Shown: positions 1 through 14,033 of the stretch, piece after piece
Position numbering within the stretch: the first letter of the stretch is position 1
How the letters are laid out: every line of letters starts with the position of its first letter
Assembly: GCA_009739215.1 (NCBI GenBank)
Contig: VSJF01000005.1
Span: forward strand, 372,001 to 436,000
DNA from: Floccularia luteovirens
Lineage: Eukaryota; Basidiomycota; Agaricomycetes; Agaricales; Squamanitaceae
Direction of reading: 5' to 3'
Length of the DNA: 64,000 nt
Notes under the pieces: generated by a model
Told to the model about the DNA's origin: nothing
Seen by the model: the letters and a program-made list of their open reading frames with translations, nothing else
The model's database searches: none
Made by a program: the position numbers and the translations under genes

Positions 1-106
1 AATATCTGTATTGTGTTACCCCAATTTTTGAATACAATCAAAACAATCCAATAACTACCGTAAAAAGACAAGTTCGGAGTTGACAACACACACAACAATG
101 ATCAAA

Positions 107-1604
107 TTACAGTGGAGGTGTATCTGCAAATAGAGTTTTGGCCATATCAGCTGGATACCTCTCTCCTTGTGATGTGTCTGCATTCTCTGCAATAGAGCGT
201 ACTTTCGCAACATCTTCGGGCGTCAATTGAATTTCAGCAGCTTTGATGTTCTCCTCAAGGTACTAACAAAATGTATATCAGTAAATGTGAGTCAAGTACA
301 TTATTAGTAACCAATACATACCTTGATTTTCTTGGTACCAGGGATCGGGATGATATCTTCGCCTTGGTAAAGCAACCAAGCGAGAGCAACTTGACCAGCA
401 GTCGCATTATACCTTTGGCCCACGGCCTTGAGCTGATCGGCAAGCTTCAGAATGTTTGGGAAGTTGTCATCGTTGTATCTAGAAATATGTAAGGGCATGT
501 CAGTGCATTCTAGGGGTTCACAGAAGTAGGAATTGCAAACCTTGCTATGGAACGCCTAAAATCCCCTTCTTCAAAGTCGGCCTGGGATTTCTGCGAGAAT
601 ATATGCTATGTTAAGCTGAATTCTAACGCATTGAATTATATTAAAAGCTCACATAATTCCCAGTAAGTAATCCACGTCCAAGAGGAGAGTATGCTACAAC
701 GACAATCCCAAGTTCTCGGCATGTCTTGAGGAGATTAATTTTTTCGTCCTCGATATCGAGTGTGAATGGTGAATATTCCACTTGCACTGCTGCAATGGGG
801 TGAACTGCGTGTGCACGTCGAAGGGTTGAAGCCGAGATTTCGGAAAGACCAAGATATTTGACTTTGCCTTCCCTATCTTACGATAGTCAGTTTATATAGT
901 TTCTGTTATGAACTTGATATGTTCACTTGACGAGCTCTGCCATCGCGCCCACTGTTTTCTACAAGGATTGCCGAAGATCAGATCAGGAAATGTTATATAT
1001 ATATGTGCTATAATACGTACCTCGATGGGAACTTGAGAATCCGCTCGCTACAGGAGTAATCCGTAACCATCTCCACTTCATAAAAAATGCAGGGGCTCAC
1101 GTGTAGATAATATAAATCAATTGTGTCTACCCCCAGGTTCTTGAGAGACCTTGAACATGCAGACTTGACATATTCTGGTTCTCCGTTGACCAGGCGGTTC
1201 GGATCATTCATAACAAAGCCGAATTTTGTGGCTAAGAAAATCTCATTGCGCTTCCCAGTACGCTTGAACCTGAATAAAATCATGTTCGACTTGATTCAGA
1301 TATAAATAACGAGTCGGATGACACAGACCATTTACCAATCAGTTCTTCGGAATCATTGTATACATCTGCGGTGTCCCAGAAAGTGGATCCTCCAGCATAG
1401 GCAGCGTCTAGGACCTAATTAAAGAGGAAAATGGATCAGTATTAATAGCATACATTGAGTGATGTTTGTTGCTGTATCACAGCACAGTACCTTGAAGCGT
1501 TCTTCATCAGAATCAACTGATCCATAAAAAGCAGAAATTCCCATAGCGCCAAAACCAATGGAAGAAACTTGAGTGGAACCAATTTTGCGAGTGTGTAGAG
1601 ACAT
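107..1604 (-). CDS. Aldo-keto reductase, yeast/plant auxin-induced-like AKR type
   Basis: This is an NADPH-dependent cytosolic oxidoreductase that reduces aldehydes or ketones to alcohols. The start ATG (1602-1604) gives an N-terminus containing the [10 protein letters not shown] glycine-rich strand typical of the family. Later exons carry WDTADVY (catalytic Asp), FLATKFGF (catalytic Lys), LYYLHR (catalytic His) and, near the C-terminus, IIPIPGTK, part of the coenzyme-binding region. At least seven short introns interrupt it. The last exon reads to TAA at 107-109 without breaks, so the gene looks complete. It is transcribed divergently from the MpaB-like oxygenase at 2867, with about 1.26 kb between starts. 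The substrate is unknown. Family assignment is secure; exact intron edges are by eye. Confidence 0.88.
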
Positions 1605-2866
1605 TGTACTTCAGAGAATGTGTTGTAGTAGAAAGATGAGAAAGATATGACTCACTACCCTGGTATATATACGATTTTGTGACAGTATTGTGAGAAGAGA
1701 CAGTAGAGACATAGGTAAAGTGACGCGTATATTCAAGTTGCCGGTTCAGATAAGAATGGCAAAGCCAAGCATTCTGAGTCATGTACACAATTCTATGAGC
1801 ATATGGATGAGTGAAATGAGCGGGCATGAAAGGATCAATTGGACTTCCTTTCGATATGATATGAAAACAAGTACGGTATCTTGGAACAGCTAAACTTTTG
1901 CGGTACAAGCGGGTATCACGGCACCTTTGCAGTATTAGATTTATTGTTATGCGTACCAAGGCTATCTTGTCAGGCCTTCAGGCTTCTGTTCAACAGTCAC
2001 ATGATATATCAATGATAGAAATCACTTCTTTGAGACGATTTAGCAATGAGTATGTATCGAATGAACCCGAACTTTGAAAGTGTTACAATCTGGACGGTTC
2101 TGCAATAAACTCGCGCTTCTGACACTTACCAAATCTTCCTTGACCCTAGGGCCTAAAACAGAACTTTGACGACAGCCACAACAATCGCCGGGCGGAGTAT
2201 GAAATATCGTCGTGACTGCACCGTGACAACTTTGCAAAACTATGTCGTTTAGCGGCAAATTTGCGGAACTTGATATCCCTCCTCCCACTCAAGCTATAAC
2301 AAAGAACTTTGAGCCAAGGTATTTGTACAAATCCCTATAGATTCCACAGCAAGCTCGTGGCCAATCAATCGAGTGGCTGTTGAGCTGTAAAGTGTTTTGA
2401 AATTCCGGAGTCTAGCCTATATTTGATATCAGTGTAGACAGTGATGATCATTGAAATGTTGATCAACAATTCTCGTTCCTCATCAGTATCAAACAACTGC
2501 ATTACATCTCTTGCTATATTGCTGTAGCATTTCTCTAGATGTATCGGGATGAGGACACATATTATGTTTCCCCATTTCAATACGTATTGGGAAAGTAATC
2601 TGTTCACAGTGGTCTCCGTATGGGCCCGGCTTGCAATTGGAAATTTTATTTGTTATGCAGAGCGGCAATATACAGCGCTAACATGCATCTTTGTTCAGAT
2701 TTATTCTTACGCAGTCGGCGATGGGAACAAAGTGATCTGGAGGAATGCCGGCCGAGCCATGACAGGGTCGAATAATAATAACAGGAATCAAGTGTGTACC
2801 TAATATCAATTCTCCCACTACATCAACATTGTTGCAGAAAACAGCTTTCATCGCACCATCCTCCTC
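1605..2866. other. Intergenic region between divergent AKR and MpaB-like genes; right part duplicated
   Basis: No convincing coding exon was seen. From about 2040 to 2866 the sequence resembles about 5160-5856, upstream of the second MpaB copy: for example the stretches around 2298 and 5340 and around 2361 and 5411. The MpaB promoter was therefore duplicated together with the gene. The short ORFs here are not conserved between the two copies. Confidence 0.6.
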
Positions 2867-4847
2867 ATGCCACTGTTTCCACCAGACCTGTCTCCTGTTA
2901 TCGACCGCCTTGTGGAAATTTTCCATGATATACCATCAAGGTTTCTCTACCCAATCATCGCCTTGGTACCCGTGGGATTATACCTTGGCATTGTTCGCTC
3001 CCTTCGCTGGAAGCGTTATTATGCGATCCATGCAAAGTACCAGAGCAAGTATGAGGACCAAACCCTCACAGTGGCGGAGGCTCAAGAAGTGATGAAGTTG
3101 TCGAATCATTATGATATGCCTTTCTTAATGCGTTATTCGCTGGCGTTCGCTTTATTCAAGACATATGCTATTGTGAGTTAACAATTTATTCTGTATCTTT
3201 TCGTTTTTGCAGCAGTTTTATCTTCGCCTGTCGGGTTGGCTTGCAGCATGAGGTTTACATTCCCTCGATTCTAATCCATTCATTCATTTACAGCCGTCGA
3301 TATCAAAACTGCTTCTAACAACAGGGGAACTTATGACTGAGAATGTTTCTAGGCGTTATGCTGACGTATGCTTCCTTCATTTATATGCACCTCAGCTCAC
3401 TCATTGTACTGAAATATTTTTTTACTAGACCACCTATGTGATTGGTATGTCATATACCCATTGAAAGATGGCTTAGCTAAATATCAATATCGAATTATAG
3501 CTACCTTTGTGGCGTGCCCTTTATCTGGGTTTGCTGGAGATGGATTAGGCGGAAATGGTAAGGCGGACCCACGGGGGCTAATCGCCCTTGCACGGACAAA
3601 TTGGCTTCATTCAAAATATAATATCGTAGGTGCTTACATCCTTTGAACTTCATTTTCACTCAATTCAATACATCAGTCTAATGGCGACTACCTATACACT
3701 CTAAGCCTATTTATTACAGCACCTGTGGTATGTGAAGTCCGAGACATGGACTGACTGATATAAAGTTGAATTATATCCATTTGAAAGGATTGGAGTAGGC
3801 GCTTCGGTTGGCGCCCACTATCTCCACTTGAGGAATACTCTTACTTCTTGGTATGGGCTGATATTGGCCGGAAAATGGGAATCAAAGACATACCTGCAAA
3901 TATGGAGGATTTGAGGGCTTGGAGTCAGGTCAGTTTCTGTTCCCAAAGTATATGATTATACGATATGATCGGTAAGGTTTAGGAATACGAAGAAAGGTTT
4001 ATGGTGCCTGCAATGTCAAACAAACAAGTTGCTGAATGTACGAAGGATGAACTCCTATATCCTGCTCCCCATCGCTTTGGTTTGCGCAGTTTTGCTGATC
4101 GCATTCTTATATGCGTACTGGAAGAGAGGGTTAGAATAGCCATGATGTTCGTTTTTCTGAATTATTACATCTTAATGACCGAAGCTAATACTCCCTCTTA
4201 CCAGGCAACCTGAACAACCGCGGTTGCTTCAATTTTTAGTCCACTGTCTCATGAAATCAGCTGGGGTTGTACAAAAGTGGTTCCTTCTTCCACGCAGTGA
4301 TAATAACCCGAATTACCCCATCAAATCTGAAATGCCCAAAATCGGAAATTGTCCTTTTCCTAGAATGCATCCAACCAGGTTCAAATCTTTTTTACCTAAA
4401 CAATTACGGTTCTCGTACTTAATCCCAATTTTATGAAGCTATGCAGTCAAGCCTTGGTACAAACCGGAGAGGACAGGGCTTGGATCTTATGTTGATTCGC
4501 TCGAAGTCCGTCTTGGTTTACATGATGAAGTACCTGCCCCTCAGTATGCTTTATTTTTCCCGAAAGTCAGTGAAATGACTAATCCTCTTGTTCAGCTTGA
4601 AAAGCAATGGATATCGCCTGGAAGAAATGGTAAGCATTCCCTAAGGTATTGGAGGTTTTGTACTCAAGGCTCTTATACAGGGTCCCATTAAATTCGAAAA
4701 TTGTACGTGAACCTATTCTTGCTCACTCAAATCTATCGAATTCGAACGTTTTTTTCTGTAGCTGGACATGAAGAAGTTATGCGTATTGCTGCAGAATTGC
4801 AAGGCTGCCCAGTGACCGGTCCGTGGTCCTTGGAAGGTCGGAAATAA
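2867..4847 (+). CDS. MpaB-like ER-bound oxygenase (DUF2236 / rubber-oxygenase-like catalytic domain)
   Basis: The family includes MpaB/MpaB' of mycophenolic acid biosynthesis, an ER-bound oxygenase that cleaves an isoprenoid side chain, and is related to bacterial latex-clearing proteins. Exon 1 (2867-3173) has an N-terminal hydrophobic segment (FLYPIIALVPVGLYLGIV) followed by SLRWKRYY. Later exons give ARTNWLHSKY with its conserved His, NGDYLYTLSLF, FGWRPLSPLEE, FLVWADIGRKMGI, MVPAMSNKQVAE, and the tail LQGCPVTGPW...EGRK before TAA. Roughly nine introns can be spliced in frame; one uses an AAG acceptor near 4439 to give SYAVKPWYKP. No frame break was found, so this copy seems functional. Its substrate is not known. 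A decayed tandem copy lies immediately downstream. Confidence 0.85.
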
Positions 4848-5856
4848 GCAGACTTGAAATGTCTACCCCCCTCTCATTCTTTCTACTGTATGGACGAATC
4901 ATGTATTAACATATGAAAAGTCGGTTTTTCTGCAGGGCATATCTGTTTCCATACTCTTACCTTAGTATGCATTGATTTCTGGCCCAATTAAATCCTCTCT
5001 AGCGATGCTATGGTAATTCATTTGTTTGGAATAAATAGGCTAATGGTGCAGACATAAGATATGGTATTACTTCTTAGTGTGGGCTAAAGTTGCAAAGAAA
5101 AAATAGGAAATCTACCACCTAGTTGGTGACTGAACAAGATATTATACCATCCGGTTCCCTGTATGAAAAAGCCGTTTACTCTACTATGTTGACCCTAAAA
5201 TAAGTAGAATGTTGAACGAATTTTGACGGCAGGCGCAATCTCCGGGGCGGGGAATGAAATTAATGAAATCTTGAAATATCGTTGTGCCCGGAAGTACCAT
5301 GACAACTTTGCAAAACTTGGTATATCTCCCTCCACTCAAGCTATGTCTACAAAGTAAGCTTTGGGCTAAGGTATTTGAACAAATCCCTATGATTTCCTCA
5401 GTAAACGATAGGCCAATCAATCGACTGACTGTTGAGCCACGAAGTGTTTTAAATTTCTAGAGTTTGGGTATTTGATGTCCATTGATATAGTCTTGCAATA
5501 TCAATTCTCACTGTATTGCATCTCAAGATCTCATGAAGCATTGCTCTAGACGTATCGGGATGAGGACACATGTTATGTGTTCCCATCTCAATACGCATTG
5601 GGAAAGTTGTAATCCGTTTAAGTCATTGGTGCGGTCTTGCAATTTGAAATTCTATTTTTTACGCAGAGTTCATCAAGCTAATATACGGGCTGGGAACAAA
5701 ATGGCTAATGACGGTACCTACCAATTCGCAGGAACACCACCCGAGCAATAAGTATATGATGGGGTCGAATAATAACAGGAGTTAAATCTGAAGATGCCAT
5801 AAATTGTCCCACTAGATCAACATTACATAGGACACCTTTCACACTCCCTCCTCCTC
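4848..5856. other. Intergenic region between MpaB copies
   Basis: No gene was seen. About 4850-5180 is the MpaB 3' flank, which recurs at about 7832-8140 and again at about 13690-14040. About 5160-5856 is the duplicated promoter block matching 2040-2866. Confidence 0.6.
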
Positions 5857-7831
5857 ATGCCACTCTTTCCACCTGACTCATCTGACTTGCCTCCTTTCAT
5901 CGACAGCCTTGTGGAATTTTTCTATGGTATACCACAATAACATCTTCACCCAATCATCATCTTGGTACCTGTTGAATTATATCTTGGCGTTATTCGGTCC
6001 CTTCGCTGGAAGCGTATCATGCAATGCATGCTAAATACCAGAGCAAGTTTGAGGACCAAACCCTCACAGTGGCGGAGGCTCAAGAAGTGGTGGTAGGTGT
6101 CAGATCGTTATGATATGCATCTCTTGATACGTTATTCGCTGGCGTTTGCTTTATTCAAGACATGTTATTGTGAGTTATAACGATTTCTTTTATGTCTTTC
6201 GTGGTTGCAGTAGCTTTACCTTCGCCTATCAAGTTGGCTCATAGCAGCATAAAAGTTATGTTCCCTCAATTCTAACCCTTCTATTTTTTGACAGTCTATA
6301 TCAAAGTTGCTTCTAACAACGGGGAAATTTATGAATGATAACGTTTCAAGGCGCTATGCTGACGTATGCCTCCTTTATTTATATCTAACTCAGCTCATTG
6401 CACTGGACTATTTTTCTACTGGACGGCCTACCTGGTCCGTATGCCATATTTCCATTGATAGATTAGATGGCTTGGCTGAATACCAGTATCGAACTATAGG
6501 TACCTTTGTAGCGTGCCCTTTATCTGGTTTTACTGGAGGTGGATTAGGCGCAAACAGTAAGGCGGACCCGCGAGCACTAATCGCGTTTGCACGGACAAAC
6601 TGGCTCCATTCGAGGTATAATATCGTAAGTGTCCTACTTACAGTACATCCTTTTGAATTTCGTTTACATTCAATTCACTACACCAGTCTAATGACGACTA
6701 CCTATACACCTTGAGCATATGTCTTTTAGAACCGGTGGTATGTGAAGTCCGAATCACAGACTAGCTAATACAATACTGCTTTCTGTTCCCTTGAAAGGAA
6801 TGGAGTAAGCGCTTCGGTTGGCGCCCACTATCCTTCACTTGAGGAATACTCTTACTTCTTGGTATGGACTGATATTGGGAATCAAAGCCATACCTGCAAC
6901 CCCGCAAGATTTGAGAGCTTGGAGCCAAGTCAGTTCCTATTCCTTAAGCTATATGTTTGTATGATATGATCGGTTAGATTTAGGAATACGAAGAAAGTTC
7001 ATGGTACTTACAATGTCAAACAAACAAGTTGCTGAATGTACGAAGGAGGAGCTCCTATATCCTGTTACCCATCGCTTTGGTTTGCGGAGTTTTGCTGATC
7101 GCATATATGTATGCTGGATGAGAGGGTTAGAATAGCTATGATGTTCGTATTAATAATCGAAGCTAATACTCCCTCCTACTAGGCAACCTAAACAACCGCG
7201 GTTACTTCAATTTTTGGTGTCCACTGTCTTGTGAAATTAGCTGGAGTTGTACAGAAGTGGTTTCTTCTTCCACACAGAGATAATAATCCCCATTTCCCTA
7301 TCCAATCCGAAATGCCCGAAGTTAGAGATTGTCCTTTCCCTAGAACACATCCAACCAGGTTCAAAAAAAATTTAACCTAAACCAATTACGGTTTTCGTAC
7401 TCAATCAAAATTTCTTAAAAATATTCCGTCAAGCCTTGGTATAAACCAGAGAAGACAGGCTTGGGTATTATGTTGACTTGCTCAAAGTGTGTCTCGGTTT
7501 ACATGATGAAGTACCTGCCCCTCAGTATGCTTTAATTTTCCCGAATGTTCTGAGTAATAACTAATCTTCTTGTTCAGCTTGAAAAGCAATGGATATCGCT
7601 TGGAAGAGCTGGTAAAGATTCCCCTAAGCTAGATGTTTTGGGTTTTTTTTTTTGCTCAAGGCTCTTTTATACAGGTTCCCGTTAAACACGAAAACTGTAC
7701 GTAAACCTACTCAGGACCACTCAAATCTGTCAAATTCGAATTTTCAAGCTGGACATGAAGTTATGCGTATGGCTACAAAATTACAAGGCTGCCCAGGGAC
7801 TGGCCCGTGGTCTTTGAAAGGTAGGAAATGA
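5857..7831 (+). pseudogene. Decayed tandem copy of the MpaB-like oxygenase
   Basis: It aligns with the 2867-4847 gene along its whole length, from the same ATG context to the same C-terminal GRK-stop. Several lesions are visible. Codon 28 is TAA (5938-5940). One base is missing in the WKR-YY region near 6015. About 11 bp are lost near 6875 (GATATTGG directly followed by GAATCAAAG), removing part of the DIGRKMG motif and shifting the frame. Parts such as ARTNWLHSRY (about 6590-6620) remain recognisable. It is very unlikely to make a full oxygenase. Confidence 0.88.
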
Positions 7832-8138
7832 GTGTATGACAATTTTCAGGCTTAAGTGTCTACCTCAATTACATTCTTTCTACATGAAAAGGAGTTATTT
7901 TGCAAAGCATACTTATTTTCATTTCTGAGTATGCATTGATTTCTGACTGAATGGTTGGAAATTCGTTTATTCGGAATAAATAGGTTAATGGTACAGAGAC
8001 AAGATGCGGTATTACTTGTAAGTATGGGCTAAACTTGGAAATCAAAAGTAGAAAGAAATGTTGATGAGAAAAATGGAAAAGTGATGAATTGATGACTGAA
8101 CAAGATACAATATTTTACCATCCGATTCCCTGTATGTT

Positions 8139-10008
8139 TTACTCTACCATGGCAACTAGTACCATGCCTAACACACCTCCGAGAAGGCTCAGCACTGCAA
8201 GAACCTTCAAGTGGAGCGGACTTGAAGCAGGCGGTTCGTGTTTGTCATTATCGTTATCATCATGTCCTCCGCCTCCATGACCATGGCCATGGCCACCACC
8301 AACATCTCCAAACACGAAGTCCCCTGCTATCATCTCAACTGTCGCCACATACACAAGCATTCCACTCGATACAGCATTAAGCAATCCTTGTGTGAGGTGC
8401 ATCTGCACTGTCGACCTACTTGATCCTGTATTGTTAAAGAGCGAGGAGCCGATTGCCATACCAAGTGGTGTGGTCATCGCGAAAAGAAAAGATAGAATTG
8501 GTCCTAGGCTAAAAAGTTTAGAAATTGACCTTTTGAATGGAAAGGCGGACAAGACATGACGTTTCGATGCATTATTTCGTGGGCTTGCCGGGGTGGCCGT
8601 CGATGTAGCCGTTGGGGTTTGAATTGATGAATCATGTGTGTGTGATTGTTCACCAATACCACCATTTTCCTCATCCTCAAAGTGATCTCTACCCTTGTTT
8701 TTTTCACCATCCTGACCAGCAGGCGGAAGGGCCGCAATCCGGATTCCAAGCGAGAGTCCCTCGAAAAGCTGGTGAAATAGAATTGCTGTAGCCAATGACG
8801 CTATGTTTTATGAAAATTTAGAATCGTCAGCGGGAAACCAGGAAAATACGAAGAGACGAACTAAAGTCAGATCCGGAAGTCACAACCAAAGTGAGGCCGA
8901 TGACGAGTGAATGAATCATAATCCCGAGTTGGAGAACCTAGATGTCGTAAAAATTAGTCGGATCCTATTACAAGCGACACGAGGGGGCACTCGCCAGGAT
9001 GCCAACGACTTGGCGTCTTCGTCCAATGCTTGGACCGTAACGTGTACTCCTCCTGTTTTCGGTGTTTACCTCTGATTCTGTATCCGTACTTCCCCTGTTT
9101 ATTTCATGGGCGCTGCTCGCATTTGATGTACAAGGTTTGGGGTCTTCGAAACAAGCTACACAGGTGCGTGGACTCGCGCCAAGCCGGTTGTCGATGCAAA
9201 CTAGACATGCGCACTGGAGAATGCCGGCATGGAGTAGCCGGGGAGAATTGGCAAGGACATCGTTTTCAATGAGTCGGGCAGCTTGGGTGTGTGAGAGAGT
9301 CCAGGGAGGGTGTGCGTGGTGTGTGAGCGGATGCGGGTGGGGGTGTGTGTGGTGTGTGTGAGGGTGGGAATGAGGAAGGGATTGATGCCTTGGGTGGTTG
9401 CTGCTGATGGGACTGGTCAGAAGGGGAGTGGCCTCTGTAGGAACTATAATAGCTCTGACACTTGTTGATGGAAGTTTGGATGGCGCGGGTGAGGAAGGTC
9501 GTGATGGAACGGGTGATGGTGGGGCTGAGGCCAAAGCATGCAGGTGGTTGACATATACAGTTGAGACATCTGCGAGAATGTCAGCCTAAGCAGCATGAAT
9601 TTTGTTCGAACACCTACATTCGATGATGAAAATTGCAAGTAAAGATGCAAGGCTTGTGTGTAAAGGTTAACAAGGGGCAAAGGGCAGTGAGATGGAGACA
9701 TACATGATACCACCTGCAGACCGAGAAAACGCCGGGTAACGAGCTCTCACATCTTGTTCGTTCAAAGATTGAAAAGCATCTGGCAGCAAGTGAAGAAAGG
9801 CAGTTGCAAGAATAACACCTGTTCCTGAATGTTTCCCAACGAAAAAAACGATGTGAGGGATGTGAAGAAAGGTGAGCTGTTTGGACAAGCCAGGGAATGA
9901 CACTGCTAGTAGAGAGATACCAAAAATGAGGCCGCCAACGAGATATTTAATATCAGATGTTGCGGACATGGGGTGTGGTAGTTGAGATAAGAAAACCGCA
10001 TTGTGCAT
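8139..10008 (-). CDS. ZIP-family zinc transporter (copy 1)
   Basis: This is a plasma- or organelle-membrane Zn2+/Fe2+ transporter of the Zrt/Irt type. Exon 1 (ATG at 10006-10008) encodes TM1-2, then GKHSGTGVILATAFLHLLPDAF, which contains the TM3 His motif. The central exon is a long loop with His-Pro repeats (HPHTHHTHPHPHP, about 9330-9370) and ends in GRRRQVVGIL. TM4 carries HSLVIG and TM5 carries HQLFEG, the canonical ZIP metal-binding pair. A second His/Gly stretch (GGGHGHGHGGGGHDD, about 8250-8295) precedes the last TM. All exons join in frame and the protein ends at 8139. A near-identical second copy lies at 14034-15855. An internal ATG at 9970-9972 is an alternative start. Confidence 0.9.
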
Positions 10009-10128
10009 AGTTACAGTGTATATACTAGGATCAATGGCTCATGTAGCCTCATTTGGCGGTTTTAGATTAACAAATTGGATGAATCAACCGAGCTGGTACT
10101 CGACATGGGGACCCTCTCAGTCATGAGT

Positions 10129-10134
10129 CACGTG
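10129..10134. promoter_or_regulatory. CACGTG E-box upstream of ZIP copy 1
   Basis: A CACGTG hexamer sits about 121 bp upstream of the ZIP start. The same element occurs 117 bp upstream of the second ZIP copy (15972-15977). Such boxes bind bHLH factors in fungi. A regulatory role here is inferred only from the conserved position between the duplicates. Confidence 0.4.
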
Positions 10135-10339
10135 CTCTTCGGACATGTTTCACTTCAAAAACTGTTCGACAGCCCTGATATCACAACCCACTGCCCACTC
10201 TTAATTTGATTCACATCAAACAGGTTGGTCAAGTACCTATCCTTGTTAAACATAAATAATACAACTTATTTCTTGGGCAGTCCCCTAAACAACAACTTAA
10301 AATGGATATAAAGCAAACTTCTGCGTGGCGTGTATCTTC

Positions 10340-12374
<2,035 letters not shown>

Positions 12375-12968
12375 AGAAGGAATATAGACTTTGATGAGAA
12401 GCACACAATAATGACAGAACTTCTGTAAAGGTCACCTTATAGACCCCCATTGGACCTGTAAGCTGTAAAATAGTCCTAATTATTCCCATGGACAAGAATA
12501 TACGCCTAATCTACACTGCCATTCTGTTCTGATGTAGCTAAATCAGTCAGAGCATTGTCTCATGACATGCATGGCTGATGATTAGTCTAAAATTGGCCGC
12601 ATTTTCATCTCGTTTTCGGCGAATGTTGGTTATCATGATTTGAGACCAGTTTGAAATGTACTTCAAGTTGAACACCAGATTATTCTCGAGCTCATTCTAT
12701 ATGAATGTTGTACTTACATCAGAGAAAAAACATTATTCCAGAAAGAATAAGCCAGCATATGTTATAAATCATTGAGTCGGACGAGATATGGTCACGATTT
12801 ACACTGATAGTAGCATTATCTGTATAGCCAGCTGGATAGCTTAGAGTCAAGCCAAAGCCTGCCGCAATTGAAGCTGAAGTGACTTGGAGCGCTCGGCTCA
12901 CCAGCATGAGGCGAAGGGAAGACACGATTAGTACTTACTTAGTACTTAGTATCTAATCTAATCTCAGC
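12375..12968. other. Intergenic region upstream of sulfhydrylase copy 1
   Basis: Its first part matches the promoter of copy 2 (18177-18400) but lacks a 60 bp stem-loop segment present there. I see no gene in the rest. The 5' half of the RhoGEF gene expected here by comparison with 18847-19970 is absent. Confidence 0.5.
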
Positions 12969-13695
12969 CTAATCATGTAATGAAAGGAAATGGAAACCCG
13001 TGCAAAGGAAAGGTTTACTCAGGGACGGGTTGCTATTTCCACAGACGACTTCGATTTGAAGTACCACCAGGAACAAAACAGAAGAAATCCGCGAAGACTT
13101 GTGGTTGCAAATGCAGAAGTCTTTCATTCGAGCTCTAGTTCTGGCTGTGCAGTACAACGTCTTCGTCTTGTCAAAGACTCCAGGGCAACGCATTGTGGGG
13201 CTCGGTTGAAGCGTCCGACCAACGGCAAGGCCTTCTAGAAACCGATGGTCATTGTACTGAAGATGAACGTCAAGAGCGTAATTCGCGTTTCTTTCAGAGG
13301 ATTCAGGATCTATTGAAGAACCCTGATGGAAAATATCCCCGATCGGACTCGTATAGCTCAATATACTCTGATATTCACGAAAACAGCCAAGCAGCGGATA
13401 TAATGACAATGTCCTTAAGGCTAAAAAGAGTGGTATGGGATCAGTTGATGGCTTTACGTCATGTTCTCTTCATAGCATTGCTGCCCGGGAACGTCAAGCA
13501 CTGGGCATTCCACCTTCCCAATCAGATGAAGACTACCAAATAACCCAACGCATGAGTCGGATGTCTCATACGGACAGTGATCTATCTTCTCTGGGAAGTT
13601 TGCAATGGCATGACGGAATCGAAGAACCTAGCGTTGGTGTCGAAACTCCATTTACGAAGTTGAGTAAAGGTCCACCGTCGGAAGGTCGTAAATGA
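12969..13695 (+). pseudogene. Truncated RhoGEF fragment joined to an MpaB 3' tail
   Basis: This matches codons from the middle of the intact RhoGEF gene (about 19985-21120): RRLVVANAEVFHSSSSS, then SSIYSDIHEN, then ARERQALGIPPSQSDEDYQ and MSRMSHTDSDLSSLGS. It lacks the first 380 or so codons, has several frame changes near 13190-13240, and has lost about 450 bp between positions equivalent to 20396 and 20846, joined at about 13400. At about 13665-13690 it leaves RhoGEF homology and runs into sequence like the MpaB stop region (GRK-stop) and its flank. It has no DH or PH domain, so it is a relic of a duplication breakpoint. Confidence 0.85.
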
Positions 13696-14033
13696 GTGCA
13701 AGTACGACACTTTTCGTGCTCTCAATATCTACTCTTTTAGCATGTAATGATCACCATAGGGCAACTGCCCCAATGATCAATAAATAGGATTCAAAAAAAT
13801 CGACTTCCATTTCATTCTTTCTACATGAAGAGATATAGACGGGCCATATACTATATGAAATGGTTTTAGAATGCATATTTGTTTCATTACTCTTATCTTT
13901 ACAACCCAATGATACAGAGGCAAGATGCGGTCTAGAGAACCTTGCAAAAAGAGAGAAAGAGAAGCCGATGAAAAACTACCATCTAACCGATGACTGAGCA
14001 AGATACAATCCAGTCCCCTGTATGAAAAAGCCA
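13696..14033. other. MpaB 3'-flank-like sequence
   Basis: No gene. The stretch resembles the DNA after the MpaB genes (4850-5180 and 7832-8140), including a shared tract ending just before the ZIP stop codon. It marks the left edge of the second duplicate block. Confidence 0.6.

Noticed and set aside
4378..4390. Second B-box-like word GGTTCAAATC
   Set aside because: It spans an MpaB exon-intron edge, with no partner A box or stem.
107..8138. Secondary-metabolite cluster around AKR and MpaB
   Set aside because: No core synthase, terpene cyclase, P450 or cluster regulator is present in this window.
9062..9361. 99-codon plus-strand ORF opposite ZIP copy 1
   Set aside because: Mirror of the His/Pro-rich loop; not conserved opposite ZIP copy 2.
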